Shown: in pieces, positions 39,900-52,258 of the stretch
Layout of the letters: each line of letters opens with the position of its first letter
Position numbering within the stretch: the first letter of the stretch is position 1
Assembly: GCA_038501195.1 (NCBI GenBank)
Contig: JBBPUQ010000011.1
Span: 1,550,001 to 1,614,000 of the forward strand
Reading direction: 5' to 3'
Source: Nemania diffusa
Lineage: Eukaryota; Ascomycota; Sordariomycetes; Xylariales; Xylariaceae
DNA: 64,000 nt
Notes under the pieces: model-generated
Told to the model about the DNA's origin: nothing
Databases searched by the model: none
What the model saw: only the letters and a program-made list of their open reading frames with translations
Position numbers and translations under genes: made by a program

Positions 39900-42575
39900 A
39901 ATATTTTTAACTAATAGCTTTTTAAATATTAGTTTATTTTATATTTAAATAGTAATAATTACATTAAAATTTTATTATATATAATTAGATTTAGTTTTAT
40001 TATTTTTTTTTTATTTTTTTTATATAATTTAAGTTATTATATATCTGCTTTATTAATTAAATAATTTTATAAAGTTTATTAATTTATATATATATATTTG
40101 TTTAATTAATAATTAATAACTAAATATTTTTATAAAGTTTATATTATATTTTATATTTTTAAAAAGTACTTTTGTTTTATTTTTTTGTTACATTAATATA
40201 ACTTTTTAATTATTTTATTTATTTTGTTATATTATTTTATTGTATTTTTATTATATATATTAAATAAAAATATAAAAAAAATATATTTATAAAAAAAAAC
40301 AAAAACTTTTTTATAATTAAAAAGTTTTATTTATTTGTTACTATTAAAAATTTTATATTAAAATTAATTAAATTTAATATAATAAAACTTTTATAATAAT
40401 TTAGTTTTTAATTATAACTAAAGTTTTATAACAATATTATTTTAATATTTTAAAAATTTTAAAAGTTTTAGCTTTTATATATATAGCTATATATAAAACA
40501 AAAGTTACAAATTATAAATAATATACTATTTAATTTTAAAATAAATAAAAATATAAATATTAAAATAAAAATAATATTTTAAAAGTTTAATAATAATTGT
40601 TATATTTAAAAATACTTTTAAAGTAAATTTAATAATTAAAAAAAAAAAAACTGTAAAATAAACAAAACATTTAATATAATATATAAATATATAACAAATA
40701 AAAAATTTTTTTTTATTTTATAAAATATAATAAATATAATAATAAATAATATACAAGTAATAATAACAAAGTTTATAATTTAGCAACAAATAATTATAAA
40801 TTTTATAAATATTATTATAATAATAATTAAACTAATTTTTAAAATATTAATATTAACTATAAATTATAATAGTTTTATTAATTGTTTTAACTATATTTAT
40901 AATAGTTTTACTAGTTTATATATACTATTTATATTTATATAACTTTTATTTTTATTTATAAATAAGTTTTATAAAAAAGTAAACTTTTTATTGTAAAAAA
41001 TACTTTAAAAAATAAAATATATTTTATTATTAGCTTTTATATTAAAAGCAAGTATAAAAAAGCTTACAGTTATATAAACGTTAAAAAAACACTTTTTTAA
41101 AACTTTATTAATACTAATAGCAAAGTTTGTTAATTTAACAATAGCTATTATAAATATATTTATATAATATATATTTATAGTATTAAATAATATGTTTTTT
41201 TTAATTATAGCTACTTTTTTTATTTAGTTTAATATTAAACTATAACTATTTGTAAAAAAATCAATTAATAAATTATATAAAAATATTTTATATAATAGTC
41301 TGTTATAATATTTTATTATATATTAATATTAGTTTTAATTTTTAGTTTATAGTTATAAATATTAATAGTATTAAATATTTAAATTTTAATATTAATTATT
41401 TAAAGTTTTTAGTTTTAAAAAAATTTTTAATAACAATAACAAAAATAACAACAATAATAATAATAATTTATTAAGCTGCAACTTTAGTAATAGTAAAAAT
41501 AGTGTATTATTTTTTCTGTTTATATAACTTTTTAATTTTATAAAAAAAATGCTGATTTTATAGCTTAATAAATAAAATAATACTTTTAATTTTACTAATA
41601 TTAATTTTTAATATTAATATTTTTTAAATAAATAAATATTAATTAATTTAAATTTAACTATAAAAATTATAATAATATTAATATAGTTATTAATAGTAAT
41701 AAATTAATTTTTACTAATATATATTGTTTTATTAAACAATTTAACTTTTTTATAAAAAATCTAAAATTAGTTAAAAAAAATATTTATTAAATTTTAATTT
41801 TATAGCAAATTTTTTTAGCTAAATTAACAGTTTTATAATAAACTACTAAATTAACTATAAAAGTTAAAATAAATTTTCAAGCTTAAAAATTAAATATATT
41901 GCTAAAAAAATTAATTAATTAATTTTTAATACAATTTATAATAATAACTAAAAAGTTTAATTAAAATATTTTTATATTGTAAAATATATTATATAATAAA
42001 ATAGCAATAATATATTTTATTTAAAAAAAACTGCAATATATTAAAACAATAAAAACTTTTAATAAAAGCAATAATAATTAATATAAAATTATAATAGCTA
42101 TTTATATATATATAAATTTAAATATTAAAAACTATTTATATTTTTTTAAAAACAATAATATATTAACAAAATATATATTATATATTATTAAAACAAAACT
42201 TTTAATTATAGCAACAGCTGTTTAAAAGTTTTTTTTTTATTAATATAACTGTTGAAAAAACAAACAAAACAACAAAAATTAAACATTTTTTTAGCTACAA
42301 CATAAAAATAATAAACTTTTATAAAAAAAAAAGCTTTAAATATAAAAATAGTTGCAATAAACATTAAAATAAATATTAAAAAAAAAAAAAAAATCGAGCT
42401 TATATAATATAAAAAAAAAAAAAAAACTTTAGCTTTTTTATTAAGTTTTTTATATTTGAACTTAAGCTTAAATAATAAAACATTTATTATAATTAATTAT
42501 AATACTATATATAAATATTATAAAAAAACTTTTAATTTAACTAAAAAATATAACTAATATATATAAAAATATATT
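39900..42575. repeat. Repeat D copy 2, uninterrupted
   Basis: About 2.65 kb matching the three D copy 1 segments. It lacks elements C and F and so shows both empty sites (about 41,548-41,560 and 42,236-42,250). It keeps more C than copy 1, especially in AGC and GCT. The element class is unknown. Confidence 0.75.
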
Positions 42576-44702
42576 AAAAAGATTTTTAAATAAATTATAT
42601 ATATATTACTTATATATTTAACTATATATATATATAAGCAATATTATATATTATTTTTAATAAAAAATAATTTGTTTTATTATTTAAAAGTTTGTATTAA
42701 ATAATTAAGTTTTTTGTTTATTTTAAACGCTATTTTTTTTATATTTAATTATAACTTCGAAAATATAGCTAATTTAAAAAATAAATTTATTATTTTTAAA
42801 TTATAACAAATTTTTTTATAGTTTTATAAACTTAAAACAATATATTAAACTATTAATAATATATTTTAATATTTTATAGTTATTACTAAAAAAAAGTTTA
42901 ATAAAAATAACTATATAATTTATTTAAATATAAAAGTAAGCTATATTTTTATTATTAAAAAATTATTTAGTTAATTTAAATATATTATTAAAATAAAAAA
43001 TAATAAACTTAAATATATAAACAAAAAAAAAATATACTATATAAAATAAACTAAGTTTAAATTTTACTTATTAAAATATAACAAATATAAATTTTTAAAA
43101 CTAATAAAATTTAAAAAGTCGAATTAAATATTAAATTGTAATATTAAACTAACTTTATTATTTAAAAACAGGTTTTTAAATTTTTATAAAGTTAAAATTA
43201 ACTATTATATTAATATAATAACTTTTATTAATATATTTAACTTTGAAATTTTTTTTTAAATATATTTATAAATATATTTATATATATAAAAATTTATTTT
43301 AATATAAAAAATATTATTTATATTAAGTTTATTAATATAAATATTTACAGTTTATAAGTTTTTACTATTAAATAAAAATTTTATATTTAAACTAGTTTAA
43401 AAAAATAATATAGCAGTATTAGTTAATTTTACTATATTTAAATTAGTAATATTTATTAATTTATTATTAAAAATTAAAACTATTTTTAAAAAAATATAAA
43501 TTAATATAATTTAAAAATAGCAATATTTAAATAAAAATATTAAAAATATATAAAAAAAATGTTTTAAAACTATAATAATAGCTATAAAATTAGCAGCAGC
43601 TAAAATTGCTATATTTTAAATATTTATTAGTTAAAAACTAACTTTAGCTATAGTTAATATAAAAAATATAAATATAAATACTATTAAAACAAATATTTAT
43701 ATTTTTAATAATTTTAAACTATTTAATGTTTATTATATAAATTAGCTATTAATTATAACTTTTATTATTATAACTATTATATTAAATATATATTTAACTA
43801 ATTTTAATATTATAGCTAATTTTAATATTATATTAAATATTAAAAATATATTAATATTAATTAATATATTAAAACAATATAAAATTTTTTTTATAAGTTT
43901 TATTAATAATATAGTTTATAATATAGTATAAACTGTTATAAATAAATAATTATTAAATATATTTTTTTTGCTAAAAAAAGCTAATATAAAAAAACTTAAA
44001 TTTAAAATTTTAAAAATAACTTTTATTTTAAAAATTAAAAAGTTTTTTTAAAAAAAAAAAGTTAAAGCTTTAAATAAACAGTTTATTTATACAAATAGTA
44101 ATATTATAGCTAAAAAAATTTTACAGCTATTAAAAAATATATTTAAAATTTAAAAAAATTAAAATATTATTAATATTTTAAAAAAAAACTAAATATAAAT
44201 TTTACTAATAAATAATTAACAAAATATAAAACTAAACTTATATATATATTTTTTTAATATTTAAAATTAAAAAATAATAAATATTATTTTTAATTAATTT
44301 TATAAACAAAGTTATATAAAATAAATAAATAAACTATTTTTTTTTGCTTATTTTATTTTTATAATTTAAATATAAAAAAAAAAAAAAACTTATTTTTATT
44401 TAGTTATTAATTTATAAACTTTAAACAAAGTTATAATATTTAATAGTTATTTTTTACTATTATAATTTAAAATTATTTTATTAATTTAAAATAAAAAATA
44501 TATTATAATAATTAATACTATATTATTTTTTTATTAATTTAAAGTTTATTTAAAATATTATAATAAATTTATTATAATTAGTTTTAAAAAATTAAAACAG
44601 TTTATTATAGTTTTAATAAACTTTTAGAATTTTTTTTATTTATATTTAAAAATTTATAAATAAACTATTGCAATTATATTAAAACTTTTGTTGTATTTTT
44701 AT
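42576..44702 (+). mobile_element. RIPed A-rich fossil left of element B
   Basis: A-rich on the + strand with scattered surviving GCT and AGC. It is probably the left part of the same element as 52,259-54,904, because B is inserted between them with a clean TAATA duplication. No RT motif could be read. It ends at the left duplication 44,703-44,707. Confidence 0.4.
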
Positions 44703-44707
44703 TAATA
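44703..44707. repeat. Target-site duplication of element B, left copy
   Basis: TAATA before the left LTR, matched at 52,259-52,263 directly after the right LTR. Confidence 0.8.
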
Positions 44708-44907
44708 TATAAAGGTTATAGTATATAGTATAAATGCAGTCGCTTTATAAAGTAATCGCTGATTTTAAGAAATAGTTGTAATAAATTACTTTTATTTAAA
44801 GATTAATTCTGTATGCTATATTTTTTTAAGTGCCGACTAGCTAATGCTTAGTTTGTATCTGCTGTATATATAGTGCAGTATAGTGCAATAGTAGCTGCTT
44901 TTTTATA
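44708..44907 (-). repeat. Element B 3' LTR (left), 200 bp
   Basis: Starts TATAAAGGTTATAGTATATA and ends GCTTTTTTATA. It keeps more original bases than any A LTR (for example AAGTGCCGACTAGC). It aligns to 52,059-52,258. Confidence 0.92.
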
Positions 44908-45179
44908 TTATTTTCTTTTTTTAAAGCATTAGTTTTTAATATTAATTAATATTGTTAACTTTATTATTGTTAATTTATATATTTTTATATTTATAAAATT
45001 AATATTAAATCTATTGGTTATATTATATATATTAAATATATATTTGTTTGTAAATATAAAAAATATTTTTATATTTTTATAAATAAATATTTAATTTTTA
45101 TATTTTAATTAACTTTTATGTATGTTTTTGTATATTTTTTTTTTTTTTTTTATATATTTTATAAATTTTATAATTATTT

Positions 45180-45320
45180 TTTAGTTTTTTTTTTTCGGCT
45201 TTTTATTAATCAATTATTTATTTACGTCTTTATTTTTGTTTTTATTTTTATTTCTTTTTTTTTTTTAATTTTTTTCTTTTTTTGATTTTTTTTTGCTTTT
45301 TTGCTGCTTATTATAATGTT
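45180..45320 (-). pseudogene. Lysine-rich 3' segment of element B
   Basis: The - strand is an A tract broken by G and C (AAA, AAG, AAC, AAT codons), which would encode a Lys/Asn-rich stretch. The same region of element A appears on the + strand as a spurious poly-Phe/Leu frame (6,998-7,315). It may be the C-terminal tail of pol or a separate 3' ORF; RIP exaggerates the A content. Confidence 0.4.
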
Positions 45321-47721
45321 GCAAAAAACTTTTGTTAAAACTTACCTTTTTAATAAAAAGCAAAGCTAGCAATATTTCGATCGTAAAATGTTTGTTAAAA
45401 AAAACAACAATAACAAAAATTCCTAAATTTAAAATGTTTTTAATATAAAACTTTGCTTTTAATATATTATTAAAATATATTTTGATTTTTAAATGTATTG
45501 TTTATATATATTAGCTTTATTTAATAATATTAAATATATTTTATATATATATAACTATATAGTTTATTTTGTTATAAGTTATTTTTATAATTTGCAATTA
45601 TTTATTAGTTTATATATTAAAATTTTTAATATTTTTAAATTTTTTTTTTTTTTTTAAATGCTGCTTAAAAGTTTATTAAATTTTTTTTTAATTTTGCTGT
45701 ATATATAATAAATATTTTTTTCTACTATTAAACTAATACTGTTTAAATAATTAATAAATATATTTTATACTAAAGTCGCTATATATATATTTTAAAAAAA
45801 GCCAACTTTGCTTTATATAAAACAATTTAAAAAAAAAAGTATATTGTTTTTGTTATTTTTAACTTTAAATATTTAGTAATTATTTAAGCTAAAACTATTA
45901 TTATTTGCTGTTTTTTAATTTTTTAGCTAAAAATATTAATTATAAATTTTTTAAATATTTTTTTTATAACTTATGTTTATTTAGCAGTTTTTAACTGCTT
46001 TTTTAATATTTTGCTGTTAATTAATTTATAGCTAAAAAAAAAGCCTGTTATATTTTTGCTGTTATATAGCTAAAATATAACTAAAATTTTGCTTTTTTTT
46101 TTTATTTTAATACTTACTTCTACATTTTCAATATTAGCTTTTTTGTATCTATTGAAGCAGCTATCGATTAGTTAGCAAAATATTATCGTATAAGCTCTGT
46201 TTAATTTTTTAGTATAAACCTGCTATTCTAAAATAACGTCGATGTTAAAATCGTTAAAACTAAAGCAACTATTTTATAAAATCTTTACTTTTATATTATA
46301 TAGCGCTTTTTTAAATATAAATATATTAATTTAGTCGTTTAAGCAATAATAATAAGTTTATTTTATATATATTTAGTAATTAATAAGCTATTATTAACTA
46401 AGTTTAATAGTTTTTTTTTTTTGCTTTAATAATAATTTTTTTAAATTTTAATAAAATTTTTTTTTAGTTTATATTATATTTAACTGTTTTTATAAGTTTA
46501 TTTATAAAATATTTAATATTTATTTGTTAATTTATTATTAGTTTTAAATTTTATTTCACTATAGCAATTTTTATAAGTTGTTTTTTAATTACTTTGTAAT
46601 TTTTTAATTTTTGCTAACTTTTATTAGCAGTTTTTTTTTTAAAACTTTCTTTTATTAATATTTAGTATTTATTTTTTTTTTTCAAATTTTTGTACTAATA
46701 AAATTTTTGCTAACTTTTATTAATAAAACCTAGTTTTTAATAGTTTTTTTAGTTTTATTTAATAAACTAATTTTTTAACTAATTGTTTTTTTTTTTATTA
46801 TTTATATTTTTTAGCAATTACTGTAATAAAATATTATTATTTATATTATTTTTAGTTTTAAGCTAAATCATTTTATTTAATATATAATTTTTTTGTTTTT
46901 TGTTTATATTTTATAAAAAAAGCTTTTATATTAATTAAATATTCTTTTAGTTTTTATATATTATATTTAATAAGTTAGCTTTTCTATTTTACTAAATATT
47001 TTAATATGCTTTTATTTTTTTTATAGCAGATTATATTTTTTATTATTTATTTTTTCTATTTATTTTTTAATTCAAAAAATACTAATTGTTTTCTGCTTTT
47101 TTAACATTTAATCTATAGTTTTAAAAATAATACAGAAAATATATTATATATTTTCAAATATTACAAAAGCAATTCTATTTAGTATATTTATAGTTTTATC
47201 TTTTTTGTAACTTTTATTTTAATATATATAAAAGCTAGCTTTTAGCTATATTTAAATCGAAAATAAGCCGTAAATAATCCGACTGTTTTTTTTATTTTAT
47301 ATTTTTTTACTATGTATTTTTTGTTATAATTTCTTTCTATTATTTCTATAGCTTTAATTTAGTACTTGTTAAATATTTTCTAAATAACTGCAGTTTGTTA
47401 TAGTTTTTTTTTTATTTTTTGTACTTTTAACTGTAGTTTTTTTAAAATAAATTTTATAATTTTAAAATAATAGCTATATAAAGCTTTAAAAAGTAAACAC
47501 CTAATAATAGCATATATATTATTGTTATATGTAAATTTTGCTTTTTAAAATATTTTAAGCTATATATTTAGCTTTTAAACAGCATATATTTTTAAATACT
47601 TTTTAAAAGTTTAATAAATATATTCTGTTTATTTATTAGTTTATAAATGCTAAGTAGTAAATAATCGCTACTTAATTTCTTTTTTATTGCAAAATTCTTT
47701 TTAAAAACAGCTTATAATTAG

Positions 47722-48180
47722 CTTATCTCTATTGTTTACAATTTTTTCTAATAAACTAAATTTACATTTTATTTGTTTATATAATATTTGTATTAATTTA
47801 ATAATATTAAAAGTCTTTATAATAAGTATAAATAATACTATTTTTATAAAGCAATTAATAATTACTAAAACTATATTATACTCGATTTTATTAGCTTTAG
47901 TATATAAAAGTAGCTTTATAATAAAGTCTAAATTAATTTTTTAAAACAGTTAATTTAATAAAAGCAGCATTTATAGCTTTTTATAAAGTTTATATTTAAG
48001 TTATTTAGTTTTATTATATATTTAATAGTTTATAATATATTTGCAAATATTTTATTCTAGTTTTTTTTAGTAAAATTTCCATTGAAATAGTTCAGCTGTT
48101 TTATTTTTTTCTATATAATCTGCTCTAGAATTATTATAATATTAGTAAATGATTTATTGAAATAAAGCTTTTTAGCTTAA
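47722..48180 (-). pseudogene. Element B integrase fossil (zinc finger and catalytic core)
   Basis: Integrase would insert element cDNA into chromosomal DNA. The - strand reads a decayed HHCC finger: YYNNSRADYIEKNKTAEL, then KFYxKKLExNICKYIINYxI (family: H-x4-H...KTxELIxRxFYWPxMxxDIxxYVxxCxxC), with His and Cys codons turned to Tyr. The Cys codon of NICKY is at 48,043-48,045. The core follows: INLDFI (47,920-47,934; family MDFITGLP, first catalytic Asp kept), YNIVLVIINCFIKIVLFI (family YDxILVVVDRFTKMAHFI) and IVNNRDK (47,722-47,739; family IVSDRD, first Asp of the pair now Asn). The open frame at 47,732-47,944 on + is its antisense shadow. Confidence 0.92.
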
Positions 48181-48828
48181 AAATATAAAGCAATTTCTAA
48201 ATAAAAAAGTCTTATTATTATTTATATAGTAACTTTTTTTAGTTCTAATATACTAGCAAGCGATTTTAGTAAATGTTATAATGTTTAAGTTTTTAACTTA
48301 TAGTTTTTTAATTATATTATAGAACTTTTTTAAAATTTATAGTTAAAATATTGTTTTGTTTTTAGCTAACTTTTTAGCTATAAAACATAAAATGTACTAG
48401 TTATAAATAATAGCTTTAGCGTTATATTTTTATAATATAAATATAAACTAATTAATATTTATTTAAGCTGATCTAATAATTATTAATATATAAGCTGTTA
48501 TAGCTATATATATTTAGTAAATAGAGCATCTATAACTATACTTTTTATTTTGTGCTTTTTGAAGATTATTTGTAGCTATATAGCAAAAATATAACTTTTT
48601 GTAAGCATTTAGGTTTATTATTTAAACTATAGTTATTAAAAATTTAATTAGATAATGTTTAGCTAATATTTTTTAAAAAACTTAAGTTAATTGTTTTAAT
48701 GTTTTTATTTTTTTTTTTATATATAATATTACAGCTATAATTTGTTAAATTTATATAAATAAGTTATTTATTAATTGCAGTTTTTTCTGTAGTATCAAAA
48801 TTACATTTTTATATTAAATTTCGTTTAT

Positions 48829-48852
48829 TATATAATCAGGTCTTTTTAATAA
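48829..48852 (-). pseudogene. Element B RNase H C-terminal tail
   Basis: Reads LLKRPDYI on the - strand, matching the conserved ALSRRPDY that closes Gypsy RNase H before integrase. Upstream RNase H catalytic residues are not readable. Confidence 0.6.
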
Positions 48853-49626
48853 GCCGTTTATAGAGTTAGTAACTTTTAGTCAATATTAGATTTTAAAATC
48901 GAACTAAGCTAGTTTATATATTTATTATGTTAATCAGCTGTAAAAATCCTGCGCAAAAAAGTCAACTATGTTTTAAAGCGCTATATAATCAGTTTATATT
49001 ATAAAAGTATATATAGCTTTTTTTAAATATTGTTTCTAGTATTTACAGCTTTTTACTATAGTTAATAGTTTTTATTGTTTTATAACTTACTTTATTTCTA
49101 TATTAATAAACTTGTATAACTAATAAGCAATTAGTTGCTATTTTGATTTATATAGCTAAAATAATATATTTAATACTGTTTTTATTAATGTATCAGTTTC
49201 AACTTATATTTTTAATCGGTTATTTTAGTACTATAAAATCGTTATATTTATAAATGCTTTTTTAATCACTTAAAAAGCTTTTTTTGCTTTTTAAGTCTAT
49301 TTAAATATAAGCTAGTTTATATTTGCATTTTTTTTTAGTAATATTATAATAAATACTGTTATTTGTAAATATTTTGTAATAAATTTTTAATAAAAATTTA
49401 TAAAACTTAAAAATATTTATATATTATATATCAACTTAAATATTTTTTATTTTCTAATTGCATTTATTTGTTTATTGTTTATTTTGATGCTTTTAATATT
49501 TATAACAAATTTTAAAAATTCTATTTTTTTTTTAAAAAAATCGCATTTTAATAGTTTTATAAATAACTAGTATTATTTTAAATATTTATAAATTAATTAA
49601 AAATAAGTTTTATATTTTTCTTTTAT

Positions 49627-49980
49627 ATCAAAAAAAATAACAATATTATTTAAATAAACTATATAAATATAGTTTATTAATTCTGCTAAAGCTTTATATA
49701 TATAAGCTTAAAATATTATTAAAGTATTAGTTAGCTTAAATAGTATTACTATATATTTAAAGTAACTATAATATATTTAAAAAGCAGTTTTTTACTTGTT
49801 ATTAAATTTAATCTAGATTTAATAATAAATATTTTTTAAATCTAATTTAAAAAATATTTTCGCAGATTTTAAATAGTTTATAATTTTTAAAATCAAAAGT
49901 AAAAAATACTTATTTTTTGTAATAATTTTATTTAATCTTTTATAATTTATATATAGCTATATTATATCGTTTTTTTTAAA
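49627..49980 (-). pseudogene. Element B reverse transcriptase fossil
   Basis: The - strand frame reads, with stops at Gln/Trp positions: LYINYKRLNKIITKNKYFLL (family: VDYRxLNKxTIKNRYPLP), KSAKIFFKLDLKNIYY (family: xxAKIFTKLDLRNAYH), KTAF followed by YYSYFKYIVILFKLTNTL (family: RYGHFEYxVMPFGLTNAP), and NYIYIVYLNNIVIFFD (family: YxxVYLDDILIFS). The catalytic box Y-L-N-N is at 49,645-49,656; both Asp codons are now Asn by G-to-A. This is an unambiguous Ty3/Gypsy RT sequence although no frame is intact. Confidence 0.95.
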
Positions 49981-50921
49981 TATAAATAATATAAATACTT
50001 TTGTATCTATTTTTAAATATTGGATTTTTTTTAAGTGTTAATTTTCTGCTAAATATTCTTTAAGCACTTTTTATTAAGTTTCTATAGTAAAATATATAAG
50101 TCTAAAAAATACTTTTGCTTTTTTTACTAAGTCGATTATATATTCTGTTTTATTTAAAGCTAATAACTTCTTTGTGCTTTATTTAGAATATATATAGCAA
50201 AAGTTTTTAAAATACTATAATAAATCGATTTATTTTAATTAAGCTTTATTATCAATTTTTTTAAAAAAAAGTTCTTTTTTTAGTTTTATATTTATAAAGT
50301 TTATAATAAAAGTATATTTTTTTCTAATTATTATATTAGCAAACTTTTTAAAATCTACTTTTTTAAACTTTTTAAAATATTATTAATTTAATATAATATC
50401 TAAAGTAACTTCTAGTTGTTTTATATTTAGTTTTAATAGCAGAAATTTAAATATTAATTAATTGTATCTAATAGTAAAAAATACTTATATAAAAAATTTA
50501 TAAACACTTTTAGTATTAGTTATTTTTAATGTTGCTTTATAAATTTTTTAGCAATATAGAGATTTACTGCTAAAGCTTAATAAAAATAAAATTTATATAT
50601 CGATTAATTGGAGCTTTTTTTATATCAGGTCTTTGTAAATAATATTTATTTATATTTTTATATTTATATCTATTATTATTTGCTTCTATAGCTTTTTGCT
50701 ATATAGTTTAAAAATAGCTGAAGTTTTAAATAGCTTATTTATACTAAACGCTTAAAAGTTTTTAGCTAAAGTAAATTAAATATATTATTTTATTTTAGCT
50801 TGCTTTTTAGCTTTTTTTTAGTATTAAATTAAATAGTTTCGATATTTTGTATTTTTTTAAAGTATTTTAATATTAACAATTAAGTCTTATATATTTTCTG
50901 ATTATTTACTGCTTATATATT

Positions 50922-50978
50922 GCAACATCTTTTTCGATAGTTTTTAGCTAAATATTTAGGTTTATTGCAATAAAAACA
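50922..50978 (-). pseudogene. Element B Gag zinc knuckle (CCHC) fossil
   Basis: The - strand reads CFYCNKPKYLAKNYRKRCC, a decayed C-F-Y-C-G-K-P-G-H-x-A-x-x-C-R-K-R knuckle. The His and third Cys codons are now Tyr and the two Gly codons are Asn and Lys. It binds element RNA in the Gag particle. It lies about 1.1 kb inside the 5' LTR, the usual place for the end of gag. Element A has a ~115-bp deletion that removes it. Confidence 0.88.
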
Positions 50979-52058
50979 AAAAAATAGTTTATTTGTTTTT
51001 ATATGTTGTAACTTACTGCAGTCTTTGTTTTATTAACGATTTTTTTGTTTATATAGTCGACTTTTAGTTTAAATTAGCTCGTTAAATTAAATATTATTAA
51101 TATAGCTATATCTATTTAGTATACTTTCGGTATATAATTATTTAAAAATAAGCTTAAGTAGTTTATTTATTTATTATATGCTTTATTGTTTTTTTGTTTT
51201 ATATAATATTGTTATTATATTATTTAATAAAATTTGTTACTAAATAAGCGATTTTTTAATATTTTTTTATAGCTTGTATTAATAGTTAAATATTAACTTA
51301 GAGTTATTATTTAATTAATTTTTGTTTTTTAGTTTATATATTAAGACTTGCTATTTTAAAAAAAAGTTTTTAAAAGTTTTATTTCTGCTTTAACAGATCT
51401 TTATAAACTGCATTTAAAAAATATGCTTAAATAGTTTAGGGTTTATATCTTTTTTTCTAATAAACTTCTAGAAGTTTTTTAAAATAGCTTGTATTTTTAG
51501 TTTTAGATATTCTAAAGTTTTACAATATAACCGCCAATTGATCGAAATATTTTATAACGTTTGGTTTAATATCTAAATAATCTATATTAGATCGCTATAT
51601 TTTAGTTTTTACTAGTTACTTTTTTTAATTATAACAATTTAATTTTTTATTTTAGCTATAGTAGCTTTTTAATTAAGTCTTTTGCAATTATAAATTAAAT
51701 ATTTAATATTATTTTTAATTATTAGCTAAGTAATTTTTAAACTAAATAACTTAATCAATTGTATATTTAGCTATATATTTTAATTTATCAGCTATATTAT
51801 TTAAAGTAGCATTTTTTTAACAGACAGTTATTAAATAATAACTGGTAGTTTTACAAAAGCTTGTTTTTATAGAAATAAAATATTTTTAAATCGAAATATT
51901 AAATCTTGTTAATTCTTTAAAAACATATCTTTGCTAAAAGGGTTTTTTTCTAATTTATTACAGCTAATATTTGATTATATAGCAGTTTATAACTTAGTTA
52001 CTTTATTTTTTAGCTTATTAGTTATCGCGTTATAATATTTAATATAAAAATAAAAAAG

Positions 52059-52258
52059 TGTAAAAGTTATAATATATAGTATAAATATAGTCGCTTTATA
52101 AAATAATCGCTGATTTTAAAAAGTAGTTGTAGTAAATTATTTTTATCTAAAGATTAATTTTATATACTATGTTTTTTTAAATATTAACTAGCTAATATTC
52201 AACTTGTATCTGCTGTATATATAACGCAGCATAATATAGTAGTAGCTGCCTCTTTATA
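52059..52258 (-). repeat. Element B 5' LTR (right), 200 bp
   Basis: Starts TGTAAAAGTTATAATATATA, the one LTR of the family with its TG intact on this strand (CA at the element-sense 3' end). It ends GCTGCCTCTTTATA and is followed by TAATA. Confidence 0.92.

Larger units (their letters stand above)
44708..52258 (-). mobile_element. Element B, full-length Ty3/Gypsy LTR retrotransposon, moderately RIPed
   Basis: 7,551 bp with two 200-bp LTRs and TAATA duplications. It is the better preserved copy of the A family. On the - strand the order is 5' LTR (right), gag zinc knuckle (50,922-50,978), protease end, RT (49,627-49,980), RNase H end (about 48,830-48,852), integrase (47,722-48,180), 3' LTR (left). 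RT before integrase places it in Ty3/Gypsy, not Copia. A polypurine tract (AAAAAAAGAAAA on the - strand, next to 44,907) abuts the 3' LTR. About 2.8 kb separate the integrase core from the 3' LTR, more than an integrase C-terminus needs; part of it (45,180-45,320) is extremely lysine-codon-rich on the - strand. No intact frame remains. Confidence 0.95.

Noticed and set aside
47732..47944. 70-residue + strand open frame
   Set aside because: Exact antisense of the integrase core fossil of element B.
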